Positions 35,575-44,566 of a DNA stretch of 64,000 nt are shown piece by piece; within the stretch, counting starts at the first letter, position 1; each line of letters begins with the position of its first letter. The position numbers and the translations under genes are program-made. This stretch comes from JBBQVS01 sp038211295. GTDB lineage: Bacteria > Chloroflexota > Ktedonobacteria > Ktedonobacterales > Ktedonobacteraceae. The DNA is taken from positions 62,001 to 126,000 of the forward strand of contig JBBQVS010000002.1 in assembly GCA_038211295.1 (NCBI GenBank), written 5' to 3'. Under the pieces are notes generated by a model. It did no database searches. It was given only the letters and a program-made list of their open reading frames with translations, and had not been told where the DNA came from.

Positions 35575-35787
35575 TTATTCTACTTCAAGCAGCACATCCC
35601 CATCATCGACAAATTCGCCTTCTTTGACCTTGATTGTCTTGACGGTGCCATTCACGGTTGACTGAATTGGTATCTGCATCTTCATTGACTCTAGCGTCAC
35701 AACATCCTGATCGACGCTAATTGTGTCGCCCGGCTTTACATGGTATTCTAGCACAACGCCCGCCATGTTTGCGGCAACGTATTTCAT
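35575..35787 (-). CDS. biotin carboxyl carrier protein (short, stand-alone)
   Basis: Product of 70 aa, the minimal biotinyl domain. The biotinylated lysine is in ESMKM, and the C-terminal KVKEGEFVDDGDVLLEVE closes the barrel. It carries carboxybiotin between a biotin carboxylase and the carboxyltransferase encoded 16 bp upstream. No biotin carboxylase gene is in the window, so that subunit must come from elsewhere. Confidence 0.93.
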   Translation of the reverse strand: MKYVAANMAGVVLEYHVKPGDTISVDQDVVTLESMKMQIPIQSTVNGTVKTIKVKEGEFVDDGDVLLEVE

Positions 35788-35803
35788 GCTTCTTTCCCTC
35801 TAA

Positions 35804-37336
35804 CTACACAGGATAAATAGGGTTGCGCCGTTCCGCGAACGGCTCACTCTTCGTCTGATAAATGTTGTACCGTGTAATGAGTTCACCACGTAGCGCGTCA
35901 AACGGCGTGATTGTGTCAACGATAAGTTCGGAGGCCAAACGGAAAATATCGATATCTTCCGCGTACCGCGCCTCCATCATTTTGCGGAAGGGTTCGCGTT
36001 GCTCTTCGGGCATCTCCGCGATCTGGTTGGCGAATACCGCGTTTATGGCGGCTTCCGGCCCCATAACCGCGATCTGCGCCGTTGGTAGTGCGAGAACGGC
36101 GTCAGAGCCAAACGCCGGCCCCGCCATCGCATATAGACCTGCCCCATAACATTTTCGCACAATAACCGAAATCTTTGGCACCGTCGCCTGCGATACTGCC
36201 GCGATAAGCTTCGCGCCATGCCGAATAATGCCCGCACGTTCAACTGCTGCCCCAATCATGAAACCGGACACGTCGGCGAGGAAGAGCAGAGGAATGTTGA
36301 ACGCGTTACAGATATTGATGAAACGCGTGGCCTTGTCAGACGAATCGACAAAGATAACGCCCCCTTTGACACGCGGTTGATTGGCGACGATACCAACGGC
36401 TCGCCCATTGAGACGTGCAAGACCTGTAATGATTTCGGGCGCGAATAGCTTTTTAATCTCAAGGAAACTACCCCCATCAACAAGAGTATCGAGAAAGTCA
36501 TACATGTTGAATGGTCTGTTTTGCGCCTCCGGTACGATATCACGTAACGGGCGGTCACTGGTCGGCGCGACGGATGCGGCATCAGTGGGTTGCTCAAGAT
36601 AATTTTGTGGCATATAACGGAAATAGTCGCGTGCAATCTGAATGGCGTGCTCCTCATCTGTCGCGAGAAAATCGCCGAGACCGGAGACGCTACAATGCAT
36701 TCGCGCACCACCCATCTCTTCAAGCGTTACTTTCTCACGTGTAACCATCTCCGCCATACGCGGCGACCCCAGATACGCGCTCGCGTTGCCCTCGACCATA
36801 ATAGCGATGTCCGCGAAGGCGGGGGTATATGCGGAACCGGCAGGCGAGGGGCCAAACATCAGCGCGATCTGTGGTACAACGCCAGACATCTTAATCTGAT
36901 TGTAGAACGTGCGCCCGCCATGATTGCGTCCGGGAAAGAGTCGTATCTGATCGGTGATCCGTGCTCCCGCCGAGTCGATCAAATAGAAAAAGGGGATACG
37001 CATTTGCATCGCCATTTCCTGTATCCGCAGGCTCTTTTGTACCGACTTCTCGCCTGCCGCTCCTGCCTTGACCGTTGAGTCCGACGCGCTGAACGCGATG
37101 GGCCGTCCGTGAATACGCCCAACGCCTGTAATGATTGCGTCGGCGGGTAATTCGGGGTTCTGATTTTCAGCGAACATGCCGTCCTCAAACTCAATCTGTC
37201 CATTGTCGAGTAACAATTTGAGGCGATCACGCGCGAATAGGCGGTGTTGCTTGCGGTTACGTTCGTGGTACTTCTCCGGCCCGCCCTTTTTGATGCGCTC
37301 GATCTCGGCGGCTACGCGCTCTTCGTTGTGTGACAT
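35804..37336 (-). CDS. acyl-CoA carboxylase carboxyltransferase subunit
   Basis: Product of 510 aa. Crotonase-like tandem carboxyltransferase domains: HNEERVAAEIERIKKGG, then GVGRIHGRPIAFSASDSTVKAG, IDSAGARITDQ and GGRTFYNQIKMSGVVPQI; later LFLADVSGFMIG, CYGAGLYAMAGPAF and MGPEAAINAVF. Family members act on propionyl-, methylcrotonyl- or geranyl-CoA. The AtuA neighbours favour a branched substrate such as methylcrotonyl- or geranyl-type CoA (inference). ATG 37336 follows GGGGATAATACAGG. Confidence 0.92.
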   Translation of the reverse strand: MSHNEERVAAEIERIKKGGPEKYHERNRKQHRLFARDRLKLLLDNGQIEFEDGMFAENQNPELPADAIITGVGRIHGRPIAFSASDSTVKAGAAGEKSVQKSLRIQEMAMQMRIPFFYLIDSAGARITDQIRLFPGRNHGGRTFYNQIKMSGVVPQIALMFGPSPAGSAYTPAFADIAIMVEGNASAYLGSPRMAEMVTREKVTLEEMGGARMHCSVSGLGDFLATDEEHAIQIARDYFRYMPQNYLEQPTDAASVAPTSDRPLRDIVPEAQNRPFNMYDFLDTLVDGGSFLEIKKLFAPEIITGLARLNGRAVGIVANQPRVKGGVIFVDSSDKATRFINICNAFNIPLLFLADVSGFMIGAAVERAGIIRHGAKLIAAVSQATVPKISVIVRKCYGAGLYAMAGPAFGSDAVLALPTAQIAVMGPEAAINAVFANQIAEMPEEQREPFRKMMEARYAEDIDIFRLASELIVDTITPFDALRGELITRYNIYQTKSEPFAERRNPIYPV

Positions 37337-37379
37337 CCTGTATTATCCCCTTGCCTGAATACCTCTTCAGAAAGATACA

Positions 37380-37691
37380 TTATGCCTCAATCTCCATCCG
37401 TAACAGTGCTGACGCGAGCGATTTTCCCAGCGTGTCGCTTCGCAACGAGCGTGACGCGCCACCGTTGAGCGCACCATGTAAGACAAAATTGAGGGCTAAA
37501 ATATTGGGAACCTCGAAGCGTTCAACCCTACCGAATGCGATACCAGTAAAATGCTGCTTCACACGCTCTGGCGTGACTTCTCGTAGCAGTACATCATATA
37601 CGGCTCGGTCAGGAGCGAATAGCGCGATGTTGGCTTTATCACCTTTGTCACCCGAACGCGCATGAACGAGGCGTACAAGTTGCGTCTTCAT
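37380..37691 (-). CDS. AtuA C-terminal-like small protein
   Basis: Product of 103 aa. VRLVHARSGDKGDKANIALFA is the characteristic sequence of the ferredoxin-like C-terminal domain found fused to or beside AtuA proteins. Here it is split off: its ATG overlaps the stop of the AtuA gene (ATGA at 37688-37691), which indicates coupled translation. Role unknown, presumably a subunit of the AtuA protein. Confidence 0.85.
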   Translation of the reverse strand: MKTQLVRLVHARSGDKGDKANIALFAPDRAVYDVLLREVTPERVKQHFTGIAFGRVERFEVPNILALNFVLHGALNGGASRSLRSDTLGKSLASALLRMEIEA

Positions 37692-39061
37692 AGGCCAACC
37701 TCTTCAACACTCACATGAACATATTCCTCGACAATATCACGCGGCACAAGCGTAGGCCAGATACCCAGCAGACCACGCGAGGACGTGATACCACTTGCCC
37801 CACCAATAAACGGCGGTCCACTTAACCCCAACGGCGTAAGCAATCGCCCCAACCTGTCAGCATCGCGCTTCTCTGCACAGCGAATGGCTATACGCAAATA
37901 GACCTCGTTGAGGTTTTCTATATAGGTAGGGTCGGCTAATGGGCCATGAATCGAGTTATAGCCGAGGTATTCAACAAGTGTTTCTTCTGGTATAAGGCCG
38001 CTCTCCGCCATCTGTTGCCGCACAATTTGCGCGGCCAGCCTCGCTTTCGCCAGTGCGTCAGGCCATGCGTAGCCAATCGCGGCCTGCCCCATGTACCCAT
38101 CTTCATAGCCCGCGACAACCTTGAGCGTCTGTGGCGCGGGATGCCCTGTCGCTCCTGTGATCCGCACCTGATCGAGACCAATCCCTTCCATATGCAGGGT
38201 CGTCATATCTACGTCAACATCCGGCGTCAGGTAGTGCGCGGGGTCGTGAACCTCGTAAAGCAGTTGTTCGCGCAACGTGTCGAAGCTGACACGCCCGCCT
38301 GTGTTTGGAGCTTTCGTGATGAGTGCGTCACCGTTTTCCGCGACCTCCGCGATGGCGTAGCCGATGTGGGCAAGGTCGGGGATGCTCCGCCAATAGCCGC
38401 CAAAGTTCCCGCCCGTCGCCTGACCACTACATTCCAGCAAGTGTCCCACAGCGATACCCTGCGCGAGTTTGTCCCAGTCGTCCCATCGCCAACCCAGCTC
38501 ATGCACCATTGGCGCGAGGAACAGTGCGGCATCAGCCACGCGCCCCGTCAGCACAATGTCGGCACCCGACGCGAGTGCCTCGACAAGTGGACGCGCCCCA
38601 AGATACGCGTTCGCGAATAGCAGACGTTCGCGCACCATCGCGATATCCTGCCCCGTATCCATATGCGCCAGCGAAACGCCCAGTGCCTGCACGTCGTCGA
38701 GCCGCTCCATTATCGAGTCGCCCAGCACAACGCCAACGCGCAGCTTGACGCCAAGTTTCTTGAGAGCCGCGAGCAGCACTTCACGAGCCGCCATCGGGTT
38801 GAGTCCCCCCGCGTTCAAAATAAATTTGACGCCACGCGGAAGTGCCAGTGGCAATAGTTCGGCTAACATCGGCACAAGGTCACGCGTGTAGCCAAGTTTC
38901 GGGTCACGTTGTCTATCTTTTTGCAGAATCGCAAGCGTGAGTTCCGCGAGATGATCGGACGCGACATACTGCACATTGCCGCGTTCGATACTCGCCTTGA
39001 TTGGTTGCCACGAGTCGCCATAGAAGCCCAGCCCACCCGCGATACGTACCGATTTACTCAT
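37688..39061 (-). CDS. atuA: acyclic terpene utilisation protein AtuA (DUF1446)
   Basis: Product of 457 aa. It starts IAGGLGFYGDSWQPI and carries LNAGGLNPMAAREVL, DIVLTGRVADAALFLAP and ECSGQATGGNFGGYW, all hallmarks of AtuA/DUF1446. In Pseudomonas AtuA is needed for growth on citronellol and geraniol, but its reaction is not known. ATG 39061 overlaps the stop of the acyl-CoA dehydrogenase gene (ATGA); the frame is open back to 39151, inside that gene. It lies in one operon with the carboxylase subunits. Confidence 0.9.
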   Translation of the reverse strand: MSKSVRIAGGLGFYGDSWQPIKASIERGNVQYVASDHLAELTLAILQKDRQRDPKLGYTRDLVPMLAELLPLALPRGVKFILNAGGLNPMAAREVLLAALKKLGVKLRVGVVLGDSIMERLDDVQALGVSLAHMDTGQDIAMVRERLLFANAYLGARPLVEALASGADIVLTGRVADAALFLAPMVHELGWRWDDWDKLAQGIAVGHLLECSGQATGGNFGGYWRSIPDLAHIGYAIAEVAENGDALITKAPNTGGRVSFDTLREQLLYEVHDPAHYLTPDVDVDMTTLHMEGIGLDQVRITGATGHPAPQTLKVVAGYEDGYMGQAAIGYAWPDALAKARLAAQIVRQQMAESGLIPEETLVEYLGYNSIHGPLADPTYIENLNEVYLRIAIRCAEKRDADRLGRLLTPLGLSGPPFIGGASGITSSRGLLGIWPTLVPRDIVEEYVHVSVEEVGL

Positions 39062-40206
39062 CCGCGCAACCCCAACAACTCGCGTGCGATCAGCAACTGG
39101 CGGATTTCGTTTGTACCCGCGCCAATTTCGCCCAGCCGCGCGTCGCGCCATAATCGCTCAACCTCAAAATCGGTCAGGTAGCCCCATCCGCCGTGAATTT
39201 GCAGTGCTTCATTCGCGGCTCGCGAAGAGGCACGCGCCACAAATAACAGCGCGGCAGCCGCTTCTTTGCTAACACGTTTGCCCTGTTGAGCAAGCCACAA
39301 CGCACGTTGCGCCATGTGTCGTCCCGCCTCTAAGTCCGTGAACATATCGGCTATCTTCGCCTGCACAAGCTGAAAGTTCGCGATAGGTTGCCCGAACTGT
39401 TCACGCTCTTTCGCGTATTTGATGGACAGTTCAAGCGCGGCCTCGATACCACTGATAGCACTCACGGCATAATAAGCCCGCTCAATATCAAGCCCACTCA
39501 TGACAACTTTGTAGCCTTCGTTGACCTTGCCTAGCACATTTTCATCCGACACAAACGCGTCTTCAAAGACAAGTTCGCCCGTTGGTGAGCCGTGCATCCC
39601 CACCTTCTGAAGCTTACGCGCGACATGAAACCCTTTAGTCGCGGTCTCGAAAATAAAAGCCGTAATACCTCGGCTTCCCGCCTCTGGCTTTGTCTTGGTA
39701 TACACAATCACAAGGTCGGCAATCGGGCCATTGGTAATGAAGATTTTCGTTCCATTGAGCAGGTAGCCGCCCTCAACCTTCCGCGCTGTTGTCTGGATAC
39801 CCATCGCGTCTGAACCCGCGTTCGGCTCGGTCAAGCCCAGCGCACCAATCATTCTGGCACTGGCAATCTCAGGCAGGTATTTCTGCTTCTGCGCCTCCGT
39901 CCCATTGCGAAGAACATTGTGTCCGCACAAATTTAGATGCGCCCCGAATGACATCGAGATCGCGGCATTCGCGCGTCCGATACCTCGTGCGACAAGAGCC
40001 GCCATCATAAAATCTCCACCACTGCCACCGTACTCTTCCGGTATCGCGATACCCGTATAGCCCTGAACTGCGAGACGTTGCCAGAGCCACGCGGAGAAAT
40101 CGTCGGTGCGCTCTATCTCGGCATTATGGGGGCGGATTTCGTCACGCGCGAAGGTGAACGCGCTTTCATAGGCGAGTTGATGCTCTTCCGACAGTTCAAA
40201 ATCCAT
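39058..40206 (-). CDS. acyl-CoA dehydrogenase
   Basis: Product of 382 aa. Acyl-CoA dehydrogenase signatures: LTEPNAGSDAMGIQTTA, the FAD-binding QIHGGWGYLTDFEVERLWRD end, and GTNEIRQLLIAREL. The isovaleryl- or citronellyl-CoA-type enzymes of leucine or terpene breakdown are the most likely relatives, given the AtuA and carboxylase partners. It introduces an alpha-beta double bond in acyl-CoA with FAD. ATG 40206 follows AAAGGATACTTTGT. First gene of the minus-strand cluster. Confidence 0.92.
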   Translation of the reverse strand: MDFELSEEHQLAYESAFTFARDEIRPHNAEIERTDDFSAWLWQRLAVQGYTGIAIPEEYGGSGGDFMMAALVARGIGRANAAISMSFGAHLNLCGHNVLRNGTEAQKQKYLPEIASARMIGALGLTEPNAGSDAMGIQTTARKVEGGYLLNGTKIFITNGPIADLVIVYTKTKPEAGSRGITAFIFETATKGFHVARKLQKVGMHGSPTGELVFEDAFVSDENVLGKVNEGYKVVMSGLDIERAYYAVSAISGIEAALELSIKYAKEREQFGQPIANFQLVQAKIADMFTDLEAGRHMAQRALWLAQQGKRVSKEAAAALLFVARASSRAANEALQIHGGWGYLTDFEVERLWRDARLGEIGAGTNEIRQLLIARELLGLRG

Positions 40207-40367
40207 ACAAAGTATCCTTTCTAACGCAGCATTGCGGAAAAGAGGTGAGCGAGTATGATACAGCCGTGTGTTTCGCGCATGGAACAAGACAGCAATACCA
40301 GACCTGTATCATTAGTTACATTATGCATCCCTCTATATTGTTCTGGCAAACCTATCATGTTTTGTTG

Positions 40368-40585
40368 TTAAATAAAGGTTGCCTGTGTCAGTGGTAAATA
40401 CTCCCGCACGAGTGGAAAAAGAACGTCTGCTGAAACATTGCCCAACTCTTTCGGTTCCATCTTATGCAACCCGCCCCCGTACACTCTGCCTGCATCTGTA
40501 AGTGTTTCTTGAGTTATGGCATTAAGAGCCAGCCATAAAGCACGAGCTAGCTGGGGATTGTTTTGTAAGATAGTCCGTCCATTTC
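40368..40585 (-). pseudogene. remnant of an adenine DNA methyltransferase C terminus
   Basis: Read by hand on the minus strand in the frame ending at TAA 40368-40370. The translation includes NNPQLARALWLALNAI and GRVYGGGLHKMEPKELGNV. The GGGLHKMEPKELGNV block closely resembles the extreme C terminus of type II N6-adenine methyltransferases (GGGLYKLEPKELxNV). A stop (TGA) lies just upstream in this frame and there is no start codon, so only a ~65-residue tail is left. It overlaps, in another frame, the end of the XamI-like fragment. Confidence 0.65.
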
Positions 40586-40731
40586 AACGCATTTTCAACG
40601 TCTCTCGTTGTTTTGATGCGTGTATCACGATATGCTTTAGGCGCAAATTCTATAAACCACTCGTTATACATATCAACTGATGTGGCAATGTCTGCCTTCC
40701 AGCGCATTATCTTATCTGCGTTTACTGCCAC
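40522..40731 (-). pseudogene. N-terminal fragment of a XamI-like restriction endonuclease
   Basis: An open frame of 69 codons begins MAVNADKIMRWKADIATSV and continues DMYNEWFIEFAPKAYRDTR. This closely resembles the start of XamI-family restriction endonucleases. Similarity ends near ALKWTDYL, where the sequence switches to the methyltransferase tail in another frame. The enzyme is normally ~300 aa, so this is a relic. It indicates deletion of an old restriction-modification locus. Confidence 0.65.
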
Positions 40732-40809
40732 ACCAAGCCTCCAAACAGCTTATTTTCAATAATTTGTGCATTCATAATAACATAGAACAAAGAAAATAGC
40801 GATTACATC

Positions 40810-40862
40810 AATTGTGCGAGACGTTGCGTGACGGTCTGTCACGTTAGTTGACTCGCACAATT
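40810..40862 (-). terminator. hairpin after the haloalkane dehalogenase gene
   Basis: AATTGTGCGAG (40810-40820) pairs with CTCGCACAATT (40852-40862); the interior contains a second stem (CGTGAC / GTCACG). It lies 9 bp downstream of the minus-strand stop at 40872. Confidence 0.75.
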
Positions 40863-40871
40863 ACTTGGGTT

Positions 40872-41768
40872 TTACTTCCTCGTCTTCGCGAGAAAGTCAA
40901 CTATGACATGGGCCAACTCTTGCCCTTTGTCCTCTTGCAGGAAGTGGCCCGCGTCCATAATGGTTGTATGTGGTTGACCCTGTGTGCCGGGAATGGTTTT
41001 CTGGAAGAAGATGTCGCCGCCTCTGGTGATGGCGTCGGAGTCGCTAAACGCGGTCAAGAAGGGCTTGTGCCAGCGTCGTAGCACTTCCCATGCTTTACGG
41101 TTGGCTTCGGACGCGGGATCGTCTGGTCGCGTTGGCACAATCGACGGAAATTGACGCGCACCCGCCATGTAGCTATCGTCGGGAAAGGGCGCATTATAGG
41201 CCGCGATAACCTCCGCCGATAGTGTAGTAACACATCCACCCCTGACAATGCCGCCCGGATTGAAGCGCGGCGTCTCCTGCGCGTAGCGTTGCCAGTTCAA
41301 AAACGCCTCAGTTGGGGGAGTGTCGCCCGTTGGTAAAAACGTGTTCGCGGCAACAATACGCGCGAAACGGGCTTCATTCTCCGCCGCGAGTCGCAATCCG
41401 ATCAAGCCACCCCAGTCCTGGCAGACGAGCGTAATATTTTGCAGATTCAGAGACTCTATGACTGCTAGCATCCAATCGACATGCTTCTGATATGTGTAGT
41501 CGGTGCGCTGCGTTGGCTTGTCAGAGCGACCAAAGCCAACAAGATCGGGGGCAACCGCACGATAGCCAGCCGTTATCAGCAGCGGAATCATTGCACGGTA
41601 CAAATAAGCCCATGACGGCTCACCATGTAGCAACAACACAGGGTCAGCAGTACGCGGCCCCTCGTCGATATAATGAATACGGAGGTTCTCAGTTTCGATA
41701 TAGTGGGGGGTGAAAGCATAATCGGGCAAGTTCGCGAAACGTTCATCGGGTGTGCGTACAATCTCCAT
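40872..41768 (-). CDS. haloalkane dehalogenase-like alpha/beta hydrolase
   Basis: Product of 298 aa. The oxyanion/halide region is LLLHGEPSW (Glu50, Trp53), the nucleophile elbow is VCQDWGG with Asp118 followed by Trp119, and the base is the His in MDAGHFLQED. An Asp nucleophile next to Trp, plus HGEPSW, is diagnostic of haloalkane dehalogenases (subfamily I-like) and epoxide-hydrolase relatives. It would hydrolyse C-halogen bonds to an alcohol and halide. ATG 41768 has AGGAGAAG upstream; the frame is open back to 41846. The natural substrate is unknown. Confidence 0.9.
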   Translation of the reverse strand: MEIVRTPDERFANLPDYAFTPHYIETENLRIHYIDEGPRTADPVLLLHGEPSWAYLYRAMIPLLITAGYRAVAPDLVGFGRSDKPTQRTDYTYQKHVDWMLAVIESLNLQNITLVCQDWGGLIGLRLAAENEARFARIVAANTFLPTGDTPPTEAFLNWQRYAQETPRFNPGGIVRGGCVTTLSAEVIAAYNAPFPDDSYMAGARQFPSIVPTRPDDPASEANRKAWEVLRRWHKPFLTAFSDSDAITRGGDIFFQKTIPGTQGQPHTTIMDAGHFLQEDKGQELAHVIVDFLAKTRK

Positions 41769-42043
41769 TGCTGCTTCTCCTGGCATTGAATACGAACTCC
41801 GTTGGTCTACTATGTATTGTATCATGTGCGATGCTCCTCCACTCACTCATACTCCCGTCATGGTATACATTATCTTTGAGTATGTACAGGGACGCATTTT
41901 GCTCAGAAATATGCTACACTTGAGCTAATGAAAGGAGCAACCCATATTTTTCCATACTCGATGCCGTGCCGTGTATTTTTGTACCCTGTAACGCGTCTTT
42001 CTTGCAAACACTGGTGCCACACCTCGAACTCAAAGGAGCTTAT

Positions 42044-43528
42044 ATGTCTGTAACAAACGAATCTCCGAACGCCGATCATCTTCTTACACGCTTCGGTTAT
42101 AAGTCGCAGTATAAGCGTGAGATTAAACGTTTTGCCTCATTTGCCATTGGGTTTTCATTTATTAGTATTACCACGGGCATTTTTACGACTTACGGTTCTG
42201 TTTTGGGCTGGGGCGGCCCACTCGGCATCTGGACATGGCCTTTTGTGGCCCTCGGTCAATTGCTGGTCGCGCTCGTCTTCGCGGCCCTGGCGTCGCGTAT
42301 CCCGCTCGCGGGCTATTCCTATCAGTGGGCCTCACGCCTGACAAACCCCAAACTGGGGTGGCTCATCGGGTGGGTATCATTTATGTTTCTGATTGTCGTA
42401 ACCGTTTCGGTTGACTACTCGATTGCTTTTACCGTTCTACCCGCCCTCTTCAACTACGGAGAAACGCCGCTCAACGCATGGGCGGTTACAGCATGTATCA
42501 TCCTGATTCAGATGATGCTCATTATCTACTCAACGGTCTGGTCAACCCGTATCAATAACGCAGCTGTGGGAACCGAGGTTGTTGGCATTGTTGGCCTGAC
42601 GCTGCTCTTGATTATTGTGGGAGCGGTACGCGGCATTCTGCATCCCGACCACCTGTTTAGCATGGGAGCAGTTCCCGCGCAAGGCTACTTCAATCTCGGC
42701 ACGCTCACGAAAACCGGCCCCTTTATGCTTTCATTCTTGCTTGGCTCCTATACTATCGTTGGCTTCGAGGCCGCAGCAAATCTCTCGGAAGAGACACAGG
42801 ACGCGCATAAGGTTGTGCCGTTCGCGATGTGGTCGGCGGTAGTTCTCAGTGGCGTTGTCGGATTTCTGTTCCTGATCGCCCTCAACCTCGCGTCCGGCGA
42901 CCTTACAAAGCTGGCGAGTTCGGCAACACCCGTCGCTGATATCGTCACAGGTACGCTAGGTTCTGTAATCGGGAGCATCTTTCTGGTACTGGTAACGTTC
43001 TCGATTTTCGCCTGCGGCCTGGTAATTTTTATTACAGCGACGCGTCTTACCTGGGCGATGTCACGGGACCGCCGTTTTCCCGCCCACGCCGTGTTCAGTC
43101 GGGTCAACGAACGAACGGGTACGCCTGTTACGGCAACCATCCTGCTGGGTATTCTCATCGAAGCTGTGCTGGCGGCCTTCGCGACTCAAACAAACACACT
43201 CGCCAGCCTGTTTAGCGCATCCAGCCTGCTGCCAACCATCATCTATCTCGCGACAGTTATTCTCTATGCAACCACGCGCAACAAGCTCCCAAGCACAAAT
43301 GCGTTCAAGCTTGGCATGTTCGAGTGGCCTGTTGTTGTTCTCTCGCTGATCTGGTTGCTCTTCGAGCTTGCCATTTTCCGCGATGTCCAGTTCGCCACCC
43401 CCTGGCTCTACTGCGCCATCATGTTCGCGATTGGCATTGCCTACTTCGTCTGGATGCTCGTCTCACCTGCGAAGGTGCTTGAGACGCTGCCAGAAAGCAA
43501 GACGCCCGAACTAGATGTTGTATCATAA
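42044..43528 (+). CDS. APC-family amino acid permease
   Basis: Product of 494 aa with about twelve membrane helices. The start FASFAIGFSFISITTGIFTTYG and the later GFEAAANLSEETQDAHKVVP (TM6-7 loop) match the amino acid/polyamine/organocation family, closest in feel to GABA/choline-type permeases. It imports an amino acid or amine by proton symport (family inference). ATG 42044 follows AAAGGAGCTTAT. No catabolic partner gene is adjacent. Confidence 0.9.
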   Translation: MSVTNESPNADHLLTRFGYKSQYKREIKRFASFAIGFSFISITTGIFTTYGSVLGWGGPLGIWTWPFVALGQLLVALVFAALASRIPLAGYSYQWASRLTNPKLGWLIGWVSFMFLIVVTVSVDYSIAFTVLPALFNYGETPLNAWAVTACIILIQMMLIIYSTVWSTRINNAAVGTEVVGIVGLTLLLIIVGAVRGILHPDHLFSMGAVPAQGYFNLGTLTKTGPFMLSFLLGSYTIVGFEAAANLSEETQDAHKVVPFAMWSAVVLSGVVGFLFLIALNLASGDLTKLASSATPVADIVTGTLGSVIGSIFLVLVTFSIFACGLVIFITATRLTWAMSRDRRFPAHAVFSRVNERTGTPVTATILLGILIEAVLAAFATQTNTLASLFSASSLLPTIIYLATVILYATTRNKLPSTNAFKLGMFEWPVVVLSLIWLLFELAIFRDVQFATPWLYCAIMFAIGIAYFVWMLVSPAKVLETLPESKTPELDVVS

Positions 43529-43531
43529 ATA

Positions 43532-43587
43532 AGAAAGAGAGGAGAAGTACCTGGTGGAAACTCATCAGGTACTTCTCCTCTCTTTCT
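43532..43587 (+). terminator. 22-bp perfect terminator hairpin
   Basis: Arms 43532-43553 and 43566-43587 pair perfectly around a 12-nt loop and start 3 bp after the permease stop. The remaining ~135 bp to the cbiO stop hold a C-rich/G-rich imperfect repeat (43685-43722) but no gene. Confidence 0.85.
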
Positions 43588-43723
43588 GCAGATATTTCTC
43601 GAACTAGTGTAGGACACGCTCTGCGATATCAAAGGCATGCTGTATTCTGACATACCGTGTTCTTCGAGTCGGCCCACCCTACCCCCATAAAAGAGGCCCC
43701 CGTTCTTTTGGGGAGGGCGCAGC

Positions 43724-44566
43724 TCAGACTGTTTTGTAGGTATACTCTGATACATGCAGTGTATCGGTATCATGATGCATTCCGCGCTCATGTAACTGAG
43801 CATGAATGAGGTTTGCCTGAATCAAAAGATCGCGGTTGCTCAAAATCTCTTCGGTTGTACCATCAGCAAGAACGCGTCGCTCTTCGCCGATTACGACGAC
43901 ACGCGAGGCAATGATTGGCACGATTTCTAGCTCATGCGTGGTCGTGATGATTGTTTTGCCCGAATGCCCCAGTTTATGAATGAGGTTGACCAGTACCCAT
44001 TTTGTGCGTGGGTCGAGCGAGGCCGTTGGTTCATCAAGCAAAATCACATCGGGATGCAACGACAGCACCGAGGCAATAGCAGCGCGTTTCTTTTCGCCGC
44101 CCGACAACTCGAATGGTGCGCGTTGCGCGAGATGTGTTATCTCCATCTCTTCCAATGCTTCAGCACAACGCTCTTTGACCTCGCTTGGACTCAGGCCAAG
44201 CTGTAACGGGCCAAACGCAACATCATCAAAGACTGTCGCGCTAAACAATTGTACGTCGGGGTCTTGAAAGACCAGTCCAACCTCGCGGTGAAAGCTGAAC
44301 GCATCTTCGCCTGCCGCGACAGCTTTGATTTCGCGTCCCATCGCCTGCATCGTACCAGAGGTTGGGCCAATAATCCCATCAAGGAGTTTCAGTAGCGTCG
44401 ATTTGCCGCTGCCATTCGCCCCTAGGAGCACAACCTGCTCCCCTCTATGAATGTCTAGATCAATGCCGTCGAGGGCGAGCTGACGTCCACTATAGGAGTA
44501 ACGCACACCGCGCAAGTGAAAAATTACCTCGCCCCGTTGAGGAACTGTATGTATCAACTCGTTCAT
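43724..44566 (-). CDS. cbiO: energy-coupling factor ATPase, cobalt/nickel type
   Basis: Product of 280 aa. ABC ATPase with Walker A LLGANGSGKSTLL, Q-loop LVFQDPDVQLFSATV, signature FELSGGEKKRAAIA, Walker B VILLDEPTASLD and the switch His in TTTHELE. The DVQLFSATVFDDVAFGP region is typical of CbiO/NikO. It powers metal-ion uptake with CbiM and CbiQ. ATG 44566 overlaps the cbiQ stop (ATGA). Confidence 0.94.
   Translation of the reverse strand: MNELIHTVPQRGEVIFHLRGVRYSYSGRQLALDGIDLDIHRGEQVVLLGANGSGKSTLLKLLDGIIGPTSGTMQAMGREIKAVAAGEDAFSFHREVGLVFQDPDVQLFSATVFDDVAFGPLQLGLSPSEVKERCAEALEEMEITHLAQRAPFELSGGEKKRAAIASVLSLHPDVILLDEPTASLDPRTKWVLVNLIHKLGHSGKTIITTTHELEIVPIIASRVVVIGEERRVLADGTTEEILSNRDLLIQANLIHAQLHERGMHHDTDTLHVSEYTYKTV

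Noticed and set aside
37946..38620. Plus-strand frame of 224 codons opposite atuA
   Set aside because: Antisense of a well-supported gene; composition rich in Arg, Cys and His and no motif.
43685..43722. C-rich/G-rich imperfect hairpin downstream of cbiO
   Set aside because: Pairing is broken and the loop unclear; it may be a weak terminator but cannot be supported well.
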